NCBI GenBank assembly: GCA_030066475.1
Contig: JASJBO010000265.1
Location: forward strand, 1 to 12,683
Length of the DNA stretch: 12,683 nt
Reading direction: 5' to 3'
DNA from: Myxococcota bacterium
GTDB taxonomy: Bacteria > Myxococcota_A > UBA9160 > PR03
Each line of letters opens with the position of its first letter. Positions within the stretch are counted from its first letter, which is position 1. The position numbers and the translations under genes were made by a program. Positions 6,259 through 12,683 of this stretch are shown here, piece after piece. The notes beneath the pieces are model-generated. The model was given only the letters and a program-made list of their open reading frames with translations. It did not search any database and was not told the DNA's origin.

Positions 6259-6827
6259 GCCCGCTCCTGCTCGCGCTCGCGGTCCGCGAACTCGAACTCG
6301 GCCGTCACGTGCGCCGGCTTCTCCATCCGCACGATGTCGCGGATCAGCTCCTCCTGCGCGCGCGCGCCCGCCGGCGCCCGCACCACGATGGCGAACGGGA
6401 CGCGCCGGCCCGAGGCGTCCCGCACGTCCTCGCCGATCTCGAAGCCGCGCAGGCCCGTGGCGATCTCGAGGAAGCGGACCAGGCCGCGCGCCGTGCCGCG
6501 CCACTGCGAGAGCGAGGCGGCCGCCGCGATCAGCTCGCGCAGCGAGCCCCGCGTGATGGCGCCCACGCGCGGCGCCTCGCGGCGCCGCACCTGGAACGGC
6601 GCCGGGATCTCGAACACGCGGCGCAGGTCCACCCAGGCGCCCAGGAACGCCACGAAGCGCTCGGGCGTCCGGCGCGGATCGAAGCAGGCGTCGATCTCGG
6701 CGAAGCGCTCCTCGATCGGCGCGTGCAGCGCCTCCATCAGCCCCAGCAGGGCGTCGAGGGGCTCGCCGGGCGCCAGCGTGCGCTGGAAGATCCCGGGCAG
6801 CAGCCGTTCAATCTCGCTCTGTCTCAC
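6255..6827 (-). CDS. Phage-tail-like protein, TIGR02242 / tail protein I type (CIS baseplate)
   Basis: 190 aa from a GTG at 6827 that overlaps the end of the baseplate-J gene by 20 bases and has GAGGTG ten bases upstream. The protein follows the pattern of the TIGR02242 phage tail domain: LLPGIFQ (9-15), PIEERFAEIDACFDPRRTPERFVAFLGAWVDL split over 37-68, and SLSQWRGTARGLVRFLEIATG (about 105-125). The C-terminus is charged (FADREREQERA). In contractile injection systems and P2-like tails this protein sits at the baseplate periphery next to the J-like wedge proteins and often connects to tail fibres. Its gene order directly after the J-like gene agrees. No tail-fibre gene follows in this window; instead the next two genes encode membrane-anchored proteins. 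Its stop overlaps the next start (GTGA). Confidence 0.88.
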   Translation of the reverse strand: MRQSEIERLLPGIFQRTLAPGEPLDALLGLMEALHAPIEERFAEIDACFDPRRTPERFVAFLGAWVDLRRVFEIPAPFQVRRREAPRVGAITRGSLRELIAAAASLSQWRGTARGLVRFLEIATGLRGFEIGEDVRDASGRRVPFAIVVRAPAGARAQEELIRDIVRMEKPAHVTAEFEFADREREQERA

Positions 6828-9399
6828 GCTCGTGAACCACCTCGATGTCGTGCTCGCCCGAGCAGGGCAGCCAGCCCGTCGGCAGCGTGACGCGGTCGTC
6901 GAAGGAGCGCTCGGAGCAGCGCCAGTAGAGCTGCCCGCCGTCCGTGCTGCGCAGCACGCCCATGGCGTCGCCCGCGAGCAGCAGGCCGTGCTCACCTCGC
7001 TCGGGGTCGAAGCCGATCGCGTCGATGCCGACGAAGCGCCCCTCGTCGGCGGGGAAGAAGCCCGCGTCGATGCGCGGGTGCTCCCAGCTCGCGTCCTCGC
7101 CCTGGAGCGCGAGGCGCAGCACCCCGCCCTTCGCGGTCGCCGCGAAGACCGTGCTCTCGCCGAACGCGAGCCCGGTGCAGCTGCCCGCCTCGTCCCAGCC
7201 CCGGTCGAGCGCGACCCAGCCGTCCGGCGGGTTGTCGGCCCCCACCAGGCGCCAGCTCCGGCAGCCCTTCCAGCCCGACTCCGAGAACTCGCGGATGCCC
7301 GCCCAGAGCTGGTCGTGCACGCCCACGCGGGCGATCTCGAGCACGTGGACGTCACTGGTCTCGAGGCCCTCGAGCGGCCGGAAGGTGTTGCGGCGCCCGC
7401 CCTGGATCGACAGGAAGACGCCGCGCCCCTCGGCGGCCACCGCCACGTTGATGCGCCCCTGCCGGTCGCGCGCGGCCGCGACGGCGCGCAGCCGGAGGGC
7501 GGCTCCGGTCGGCGCGACGGCGATCGGCTCGAGGGTCGCGTCGGCGCGCACGGCCAGACCGTGCAGGCCCTCCTCCCCGGCCAGGAACAGATAGGCAGTC
7601 CCGTCGTCGCGCCGCAGCCACGCCGCATCGTGGATGCGCCACTGCGGGCTCCAGCGCAGCGCGAAGCTCTCCCCGCAGCTGGTGGAGACGAGAATGGTGG
7701 TTCCCGCGCCCTCGGTCTGCGGGACCAGGACCGCGAGGTGGCCGGGCAGCTCCGGGTGCACGTGCAGGCTGGCCCGGGCGCCCGCCTCGGCGTCCAGCAG
7801 CTGCTCCCAGCCGTCGCCGCCGTTCTCGGAGCGGAACACCCCGGCTTCGCCGGAGGCGTACCAGGTCTGAGGCTGGTTGTGGTCGCGCACGACGGCGGCG
7901 ACCCGGCGGTCGGGCACCTGGTCGACCTCGAGCCGCACCGGCTCCACCCACAGCACGCCCGGCTCGGCGAGCAGGATGCCGTAGATGTGCGACGAGCGGA
8001 CCGCCACGCCGAAGGGCCAGCCGGGATCGTCGGGCCCGCGGTCGAGGGGATTGATGGTCCGCTCGAGCCGGCGTTGCACGCGCCGGCGCAGGTCGACGGT
8101 GTTCTCGGCGCGGTGGGCGACGACCCGCGCGTGCACGCTGATGCGCTTGTAGTGCGCCCAGCGCACCTCGCAGCGCGTCCCCAGCGGCTTGCGCTCGTCG
8201 AGCGAGCGCAGGATCGCGTCGCGCTCCCCCTCGGAGCCGCGGGCGCGCTCCTCGAGCGCCCCGAGCCCCACGCTCTCGGCCGCCGCGTCGGGCGGCAGCG
8301 CGGGCACCAGGACCAGCTCGACGGTGCCCGGCTCCGCGTGCCGCCAGCGCGTCGCCTGGGTGATCGCGAGCGCCCGGTTGACCGCGCCCGACTCGCGCAC
8401 CGCCCACATCTCGTAGTCGCGCGCCGTGAGCGCCCGACGCAGCGAGTGGATCTCGAGCGGACCGCGCGCGATCGCGTTCGCCACGCTCTCCGCGTCCCGG
8501 CCTCCGGTCGCCGGCAGGGCGTTGCTGACCTTGAGCCCGGCCGCCACCTGGCTGCGGAGCTCGGTCAGCGTGCCGGCCGCGACGTTGCCGGCGTTGCCCC
8601 CTCCCGCGCGGTACCAGGCCAGGATGCGGCGCCCCTCGGGCGGGATGGCCGCAATCGCCTCGGGCGCCGGCGCGAGCTGCTGCTCGTCGTCCACCCGCTG
8701 GATCGACGGGCCGAAGGTGATGCGGCCGTCGACCCGGTCGACCACGTAGGCGCGGTCCTCGGGTCCGGTCGACGAGAAGTCCTCCACCTCGTTCCAGATC
8801 TCGAAGCTCGCGCCCTCGAACTCCCGCGCGGGCCCCTCGACCGGACCCTCGGCCGCGATCCCGACGACGAGGTCGATGCGCTCGGGCAGGCGCGCGACGA
8901 TCGGCGGCGTCCGGACGCGGTAGGACTGTCCGGGCAGGCCCGAGCTGATGCCGAGCTCCTCGCTCACGAGATCGCAGTGGTGGGCGACGACGTCGACGCG
9001 GGTGGCGCCGACGTCGATCGTGCGGGTCTCCGAGGTGACGAAGGTCGGCGCCTCGCCCGTGGGTCCGCGGGTGGCCGTGACGCGCGTGCCCTCCGGGATC
9101 TCGACCGGGCGGGAGGCCTCGCGCGCGAGCGAGAAGGTCAGCAGCGCGCGCGCGGCGGAAGGCGGCGTGCGCTTCACCCCCATCAGCTCGAGGAACGCCA
9201 CGTAGGCGTTCTCGGGGATCTCGTTGAAGCGATGGATGAGCTGATCCGTCAGGTGGGCGAACACCTCGAGCAGCACCACCCCCGGATCGTGGGGCGTGAG
9301 GTCGGTCCACTCCGACGTGCGCGACCGGATGAAGCGGAGCGCCTCGGCCACCAGGCCGTCGAAGTCGCGCTCGTCGAGGTCGGGCGCCCGCAGCGACAT
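6808..9399 (-). CDS. Baseplate J-like wedge protein with C-terminal beta-propeller (Afp11-type)
   Basis: 863 aa. The N-terminal part matches putative baseplate assembly proteins of eCIS and phage tails: DLDERDFDGLVAEALRFI near the start, then LTPHDPGVVLLEVFAHLTDQ (34-53) and ENAYVAFLELMG (63-74). Further on are a J-like core around DGRITFGPS (224-232), RAGGGNAGNVAAGTL (264-278) and ALTARDYE (323-330), then a C-terminal J region with INPLDRG and GWPFG up to about 495. It should form the wedge ring around the hub. After residue 495 comes an extra ~350-residue section with repeated propeller-like strands: TWYASGEAGVFRSENGGDGW (512-531), FLAGEEGLHGL, VAAEGRGVFLS (654-664), FAATAKGGVLRL and LLAGDAMGVLRSTDGG (807-822). 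The signature resembles sortilin/BNR propellers. The ATG at 9399 overlaps the preceding stop as TGATG, with GGGGAG five bases upstream. The minus frame is open up to 10320, but that extension runs through two other genes and is not used. Confidence 0.9.
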   Translation of the reverse strand: MSLRAPDLDERDFDGLVAEALRFIRSRTSEWTDLTPHDPGVVLLEVFAHLTDQLIHRFNEIPENAYVAFLELMGVKRTPPSAARALLTFSLAREASRPVEIPEGTRVTATRGPTGEAPTFVTSETRTIDVGATRVDVVAHHCDLVSEELGISSGLPGQSYRVRTPPIVARLPERIDLVVGIAAEGPVEGPAREFEGASFEIWNEVEDFSSTGPEDRAYVVDRVDGRITFGPSIQRVDDEQQLAPAPEAIAAIPPEGRRILAWYRAGGGNAGNVAAGTLTELRSQVAAGLKVSNALPATGGRDAESVANAIARGPLEIHSLRRALTARDYEMWAVRESGAVNRALAITQATRWRHAEPGTVELVLVPALPPDAAAESVGLGALEERARGSEGERDAILRSLDERKPLGTRCEVRWAHYKRISVHARVVAHRAENTVDLRRRVQRRLERTINPLDRGPDDPGWPFGVAVRSSHIYGILLAEPGVLWVEPVRLEVDQVPDRRVAAVVRDHNQPQTWYASGEAGVFRSENGGDGWEQLLDAEAGARASLHVHPELPGHLAVLVPQTEGAGTTILVSTSCGESFALRWSPQWRIHDAAWLRRDDGTAYLFLAGEEGLHGLAVRADATLEPIAVAPTGAALRLRAVAAARDRQGRINVAVAAEGRGVFLSIQGGRRNTFRPLEGLETSDVHVLEIARVGVHDQLWAGIREFSESGWKGCRSWRLVGADNPPDGWVALDRGWDEAGSCTGLAFGESTVFAATAKGGVLRLALQGEDASWEHPRIDAGFFPADEGRFVGIDAIGFDPERGEHGLLLAGDAMGVLRSTDGGQLYWRCSERSFDDRVTLPTGWLPCSGEHDIEVVHERETERD

Positions 9400-9827
9400 C
9401 AGGACTCCCCGCGCAGGTCGAGCCAGAGCGCCAGGCTCTCGCGCACGGCAGTCTCGCGGATCTCGTACTCGAGCAGGATCTCCAGCACCGCGGGCCGCGA
9501 CGGCAGCGTCTCGGCGTCGAGCGAGAGAATCCGCACGCGCGGCTCCCAGCGCTCGACCGCCTGCCGGACCATGTGGATCGCCAGCCCCGCGGTGGTGTCG
9601 TCGGCCGGCGAGAACACGAGCTGCTCGAGATCGCAGCCGTAGTCGGGGCGCCCGACGCGCTCGCCGCGGGAGGTCATCAGCAGCAGCCGCAGCGCCTGGC
9701 GGATCGAGGCGTGCCCCGATACGACCGCGGGCGCCCCGCGCGCGTCGACCGAGAGCCCGCCGCGCGCGAGCGTCTCGTCGGGCGAGGGGATGTCGAAGCG
9801 CCAGGCGCGAAACGCCGCCGAGCTCAC
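9399..9827 (-). CDS. gp25-like baseplate wedge protein (Afp9-type)
   Basis: 142 aa. Strong match to the GPW/gp25 family: SIRQALRLLLMTSRGERVGR (41-60), PDYGCDLEQLVFSP (61-74), TAGLAIHMVRQAVERWEPRV (79-98) and a C-terminal strand pair LEILLEYEIRE (115-125). The family (T4 gp25, Afp9, TssE) forms the wedge that starts sheath assembly at the baseplate; the conserved acidic and Arg residues fit a sheath-initiator role. The GTG at 9827 is chosen because it forms a GTGA overlap with the preceding PAAR-like gene and has GGAGG four bases upstream. A ~38-residue N-terminal arm precedes the core. Its stop overlaps the ATG of the J-like gene by one base. The frame is open far upstream to 11570, but that is the shadow of the hub gene. 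Confidence 0.92.
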   Translation of the reverse strand: MSSAAFRAWRFDIPSPDETLARGGLSVDARGAPAVVSGHASIRQALRLLLMTSRGERVGRPDYGCDLEQLVFSPADDTTAGLAIHMVRQAVERWEPRVRILSLDAETLPSRPAVLEILLEYEIRETAVRESLALWLDLRGES

Positions 9828-10165
9828 GCGTCCTCCGAGACGAAGCCCTGGCCGGGACGCACCACCTGGTAGAAGGCGCTGCCGGGCGGCACGCCGTCCG
9901 TCCGGCCGAAGGCGTCGTCGCGACAGACGGGGATCCCGCCGATGAAGAGCCGGCTCGAGGTGCCGCGTTGGAGGCGGAGCGTCGCCGTGCAGGGCTTGGC
10001 ACCAGGGGTCGGGGGGATCGGACAGGCGACGATCTTCTTGCTCTCCGGGTCGGGGCGCACGAGCACGGGACTTCCCGCGACGAAGACGAACGACTGGCGC
10101 GCCTCGAGCTGGACGACGCCGCCGTGGCCGCACTGCACGAGTCCGTCGAGGGTGAGCAGCAGCAC
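9824..10165 (-). CDS. PAAR-like spike-tip protein (Afp10-type)
   Basis: 113 aa from a GTG at 10165, directly abutting the TAG of the hub gene and preceded by AGGAGG five bases upstream. It is short and beta-rich, with an N-terminal TLDGLVQCGHGG (5-16), SPVLVRP (32-38), CPIPPTPGAKPC (48-59) and LFIGGIPVCRDD (73-84). This layout is that of the small PAAR-like proteins encoded between VgrG-like hub and gp25/J genes in eCIS loci: an N-terminal Cys-x-His-Gly-Gly, a central Cys-Pro segment and a late Gly-Gly-x-Pro-Val turn. Four Cys (12, 48, 59, 81) and H14 are candidate ligands for a tip metal. Inferred role: sharpening the spike and possibly carrying cargo at the tip. The assignment rests on size, motif pattern and position. 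No effector domain is fused to it. Confidence 0.8.
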   Translation of the reverse strand: MLLLTLDGLVQCGHGGVVQLEARQSFVFVAGSPVLVRPDPESKKIVACPIPPTPGAKPCTATLRLQRGTSSRLFIGGIPVCRDDAFGRTDGVPPGSAFYQVVRPGQGFVSEDA

Positions 10166-11686
10166 CTAGGCCTCCTCGAAGTCGACGCGGGCAGCCCGTA
10201 CGACGATGCGCTTGCCGGGCGCGGCGATCTCGAGATCGCACTCGGCGTGGAGCGTGACCCCGTCCTCGTGGAGCTCCAGATGGCTGCCGGCGCCGTCCTG
10301 GAAGCGAAGCGACCCCGCATGGATCCGTGCGCTGCGCGAGACGTCGTCGAGTACGACGCGCTGCCCGCGCGGGGTGCGCCACGCGTGGCGCCCGATGCTC
10401 TCGCCCTCGACGGGGGACTCGGGCGGCGCCTCCTCGCCGTAGAGGCCGCCGATCACGATGCCCTGGGCCGGATCGCCGTGCGGCATCGCCACGAGCACGC
10501 GGTCGCCCACGTCGGGCAGGCTGACGAAGCCCTTGTCGGCCCCCGCGGCGGGGCACGCCACCGGCATCCAGCCCGTCTCGGTGTCGCCGTAGGCGGGCAG
10601 CGCCGCGCAGACGCGCCCGAGGCCGCGCGGATCGTCGACGCGCGTCACGAGGCCCAGGCCCACGACCGCCGCGTGCGCGCGCGCGATGGGCGCGGGCGGC
10701 GCCGTCGAGAGCTCCGAGACGAAGCCGCGCTCGGCGTCGATGCGGTGGCGCACCGAGGTGAGCACGTAGTCGGCGCACAGCGGGTCGGCGAGCCCGACGA
10801 CCCGGATGCGCGTCGCCGGGCGCAGGCGCGCGTCGCCCTCCGCGGTGCCGTTCAGCACGGCGCCGTGGGCGACGCGCCGGTCGAGCTCGGCGCGCGCGAG
10901 CGCGCCGACCTGGACCGCGTCCTCGGCCACCAGGTCGGTGAGGGCCTGGGGACCGTGCGTCGCAGGCACCGCGGGTCCGCCGACACCGGCGCTCGGCGTC
11001 TCGGCCTCCCCGAGCTGGATCCCCGCATCGGCGGGGCTCCAGCCGTGGCCCGACACCGCGGGGCGCGGTGCCTCCGCGTTGACCTCGACCCGCGCGCCGA
11101 ACAGGCTCTTGCCGAGCTCGAGCTCGATGGCCTCGCCGGTTCCCTCGAGGCTCACCAGATGCAGGGTCTCGCCGCGCAGCGTGAGGTACAGACCCGCCCG
11201 CCGCGCGACGCGGTCGAGGAAGGCCAGGTTCGACTCGTCGTGCTGGACGTCCTCGCGCCTCACCGGCCCCGGCTCGCTCGCCCGCACCTCGAGCCCGATC
11301 CCGCGCACCAGCTCGCGCGCCAGCTCCTCCACGCTGAGCGACCGATGGCGGCGCATCGGCTGCTCGCGACGCAGGGCGTGGAGCGCGTCGTAGCCGCGCA
11401 CGTACACCTCGGCCCCGCCCGACTCGCCGTGGACGTGCTCGATCGCGGTCACCGAGCCCGTGAACAGCGGGACCGGCGAGCCCTCGAGCGTCACCTCGAG
11501 GCGGGCATCGAGGTGCGCCTGCACCTCGTGGAGCAGGCGGTCGCGTGGCTCCTGGAAGCAGAGCTCGCACTGGGCGGGAGCGGAGAGGTCCTGCGAGACC
11601 CAGACGGAGGACAGGGCGTCCAGCGGTGCCAGGGGCGCGCCCGCCAGGGAGACGCGGACCACGGGGATCGCCGCGAGCGCGCGCAT
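10166..11686 (-). CDS. VgrG-like hub/spike protein (Afp8-type, gpD plus gp5 OB-fold)
   Basis: 506 aa. Residues 1-330 follow the phage late-control gpD/VgrG hub pattern: a beta-barrel with LFTGSVTAIEH (74-84) and VYVRGYDALHAL (94-105), then LARELVRGIGLEV and DESNLAFLDRVARRAGLYL (150-168) of the second barrel. Residues about 340-418 are a gp5-type OB-fold: GLVTRVDDPRGLGRVCAALP, ETGWMPVACP, GFVSLPDVGDRVLVAMPHGD and VIGGLYG. The remainder (420-506) is short beta repeats ending in DLEIAAPGKRIVVRAARVDF, matching the spike stem. There is no C-terminal effector extension and no lysozyme domain. As a trimer it forms the central hub that carries the inner tube and the PAAR tip. The ATG at 11686 sits one base after the upstream stop, with a G-rich stretch as a weak Shine-Dalgarno. 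A Pro/Ala/Gly linker (207-248) separates hub segments. Confidence 0.93.
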   Translation of the reverse strand: MRALAAIPVVRVSLAGAPLAPLDALSSVWVSQDLSAPAQCELCFQEPRDRLLHEVQAHLDARLEVTLEGSPVPLFTGSVTAIEHVHGESGGAEVYVRGYDALHALRREQPMRRHRSLSVEELARELVRGIGLEVRASEPGPVRREDVQHDESNLAFLDRVARRAGLYLTLRGETLHLVSLEGTGEAIELELGKSLFGARVEVNAEAPRPAVSGHGWSPADAGIQLGEAETPSAGVGGPAVPATHGPQALTDLVAEDAVQVGALARAELDRRVAHGAVLNGTAEGDARLRPATRIRVVGLADPLCADYVLTSVRHRIDAERGFVSELSTAPPAPIARAHAAVVGLGLVTRVDDPRGLGRVCAALPAYGDTETGWMPVACPAAGADKGFVSLPDVGDRVLVAMPHGDPAQGIVIGGLYGEEAPPESPVEGESIGRHAWRTPRGQRVVLDDVSRSARIHAGSLRFQDGAGSHLELHEDGVTLHAECDLEIAAPGKRIVVRAARVDFEEA

Positions 11687-11687
11687 C

Positions 11688-12209
11688 TCAGGTCCCCCCG
11701 GCTCGCGCCGGTTCGGCGGGCGCCTCGGGGACCGGCGCGCGCTGCGCCGCGTCCTCGTCCAGCTGGCGCAGGCGCACGCTGACCCAGGAGCGCTCGGGAA
11801 CGCCGGAGGGCGAGAAGCGCTCGAAGCGCTCGGCGATCTCGGTCACCGCCACGCGCAGGTTCCAGCTGCGCCCCCACAGGAAGCGCACGGTGGGAACCTC
11901 CGGGTCGAGGCGATCGCGCCCGCCGCCCTCCGCGAGGCGCCAGAGCGGGCCGGTCAGGTCGCGGACGTCGCGCGCCGGCATCGAGGCCCCGCCGACGTGT
12001 ACGTCGAAGAGCAGTCCCAGCGAGAGATCCGTCTGCCCGCCCCCGGTGCCGAGCAGCGGGTCGTGCTGGCGCCCGGCGCCGGTGAGCTTGCCGCCCGCGC
12101 CGCGACGGGTTCGCACGCCCGCCCGGCGCTGCAGCAGCAGCGACTCGGGATTCAGCAGACAGGGGATGCGTTCCCCGGTCTCCTCGACCAGGAAGATCAC
12201 CCGCTCCAA
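11688..12209 (-). CDS. CIS tube protein (Afp7-type), without LysM
   Basis: 173 aa. The pattern follows CIS tube proteins: ERVIFLVEETGERIPCLLNP (2-21), a basic segment GVRTRRGAGG, LTGAGRQHDPLLGTGGGQTD (42-61), LGLLFDVHVGG (64-74), DVRDLTGPLWRLAE (81-94), VRFLWGRSWNL (108-118) and ERFERFSPSGVPERSWVSVRL (127-147). In Afp/PVC the counterpart links the inner tube to the hub and often carries a LysM module. Here the protein ends after the tube domain in a Pro/Ala-rich tail (152-173), so LysM is absent. The start is TTG at 12209, chosen because family members usually begin Met-Glu-Arg/Lys-Val. A GTG at 12200 would give the 4-base GTGA overlap seen at other junctions but would remove three residues. 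Either way it overlaps the preceding gene. Confidence 0.85.
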   Translation of the reverse strand: MERVIFLVEETGERIPCLLNPESLLLQRRAGVRTRRGAGGKLTGAGRQHDPLLGTGGGQTDLSLGLLFDVHVGGASMPARDVRDLTGPLWRLAEGGGRDRLDPEVPTVRFLWGRSWNLRVAVTEIAERFERFSPSGVPERSWVSVRLRQLDEDAAQRAPVPEAPAEPARAGGT

Positions 12210-12683
12210 CGCCGCCCCCGCTGCTCGCGGGCCAGCTCGGCCCGGCGCCCGGGACCGTAGGCGGACGCGTCCGCGTCGGTCGGCTCGTGGTGCGTCGGAA
12301 GCGGCGGGAAGCGCTCCTCGCGCAGTCGTTCCCGGGCGAACGCGGGCGCGGGGGGCGCCGGGGCGGCGCGGCGGCGCGGGTCGGGAGCGCCGATCGGCTC
12401 GAAGCGCTCGGCGCGCGCTGGCGCTCGCATCTCGCGCTCTCGTGCCGCCGACTGGACCGGCGCAGGAGCGGAATCCCGAACGGGCGGGTGGAGCGGGCCG
12501 GGGATCGGCTGCGGCACCGGCGCCAGCGGCTGCACCGCGCGCGCGGGCTGCGACTCCTGCTGCGCGGGTGCCGGGCGCGCGGGCGGCTCCGGAGCGACGG
12601 GCGGCCGGGCGACGCGCACAGCCGCCCGGCGCGCGTCCCCGCGCGCGAACGGTGCCGTCGGTGCCGGGCGACCCGCTGCCGGC
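12197..12683 (-). CDS. Pro/Ala/Arg-rich low-complexity protein, C-terminal part (5' end outside window)
   Basis: The minus-strand frame is open from the right edge to a TGA at 12199-12197, giving about 161 residues. A GTG at 12619 is possible but the frame stays open further upstream, so the true start is probably outside the window. The visible part is almost entirely Pro, Ala, Arg and Glu (for example PVAPEPPARPAPAQQ, RRRAAPAPPAPAF), ending in a charged, less repetitive tail (EERFPPLPTHHEPTDADASAYGPGRRAEL). It is probably disordered. No domain is recognised. It overlaps the CIS tube gene and so belongs to the same operon. Its position, between the unseen inner-tube genes and the Afp7-type gene, often holds poorly conserved small CIS proteins. 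High G+C makes any frame look Pro/Ala/Arg-rich, so its reality rests mainly on the overlapping stop and the absence of an alternative. Confidence 0.6.
   Translation of the reverse strand, partial: PAAGRPAPTAPFARGDARRAAVRVARPPVAPEPPARPAPAQQESQPARAVQPLAPVPQPIPGPLHPPVRDSAPAPVQSAAREREMRAPARAERFEPIGAPDPRRRAAPAPPAPAFARERLREERFPPLPTHHEPTDADASAYGPGRRAELAREQRGRRWSG

Noticed and set aside
4645..9642. 1665-codon open frame on the plus strand across the CIS genes
   Set aside because: It runs antisense through several minus-strand genes with recognisable families and has low-complexity Arg/Asp/Ala/Val composition. An unbroken frame this long is expected from the codon bias and is not evidence of a gene.
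9400..10320. N-terminal extension of the baseplate J-like frame
   Set aside because: The frame is open to 10320 but would overlap all of the gp25 and PAAR-like genes. The ATG at 9399 has a Shine-Dalgarno, a TGATG junction and the conserved family N-terminus.
9828..11570. Upstream extension of the gp25 frame
   Set aside because: It is a shadow of the hub gene. The GTG at 9827 has GGAGG and a GTGA junction and yields a normal-length gp25-like protein.
9296..11782. 828-codon plus-strand frame opposite the gp25, PAAR and hub genes
   Set aside because: No recognisable domain; it lies opposite strong matches to hub, PAAR-like and gp25 proteins.
1..12683. tRNA, rRNA, CRISPR array, insertion sequence or integrase
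   Set aside because: Looked for by eye: no regularly spaced repeats, no cloverleaf-like stretch and no transposase or integrase motif were seen. The compact gene layout leaves almost no non-coding space.

Overview
The window comes from a very high-G+C bacterium; third codon positions are almost all G or C, which is why long spurious antisense frames exist. The lineage cannot be fixed from this sequence. A predicted F420-dependent oxidoreductase at the left edge suggests a lineage that uses coenzyme F420 (Actinomycetota, Binatota and some relatives of the old Deltaproteobacteria are candidates). Lipoprotein and periplasm-facing predictions in the neighbouring genes are compatible with a diderm.

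Layout, left to right. Positions 1-449 (+) hold the 3' end of an LLM-class F420-dependent oxidoreductase, probably an unrelated chromosomal gene. It converges on the minus-strand gene 524-3268, a 914-aa predicted lipoprotein with an N-terminal caspase-like (C14) domain and a C-terminal NlpC/P60-type domain. Upstream of that lies a 117-aa three-helix membrane protein (3201-3554, -). A divergent gene (3615-4328, +) encodes a 237-aa multi-pass membrane protein. From 4336 to the right edge every gene is on the minus strand, and the start-stop junctions are mostly tight or overlapping.

The right-hand operon, in transcription order (right to left), is: a Pro/Ala/Arg-rich protein cut by the window edge; a CIS tube protein (Afp7-like, no LysM); a VgrG-like hub/spike (gpD plus gp5 OB-fold); a PAAR-like tip; a gp25-like wedge protein; a baseplate J-like protein with an extra C-terminal beta-propeller; a TIGR02242-type tail protein; a membrane-anchored protein with 12 cysteines; and a single-pass protein with an N-terminal Ig-like domain and two Cys-pair repeats. 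This is the baseplate/spike half of a contractile injection system (CIS) of the eCIS/Afp/PVC type. Sheath, inner tube, ATPase, tape measure and cap are not in the window and would be expected beyond the right edge.

Interpretation (inference). Two predicted membrane-anchored proteins are transcribed directly downstream of the baseplate genes, and two more membrane proteins and a caspase-NlpC/P60 lipoprotein follow. This fits a CIS that docks on the producer's own cell envelope and is linked to regulated lysis or cell death, rather than a freely released particle. No obvious toxin cargo gene is present. The strongest candidates for novelty are the double-protease lipoprotein, the baseplate-propeller fusion and the envelope-spanning accessory proteins.
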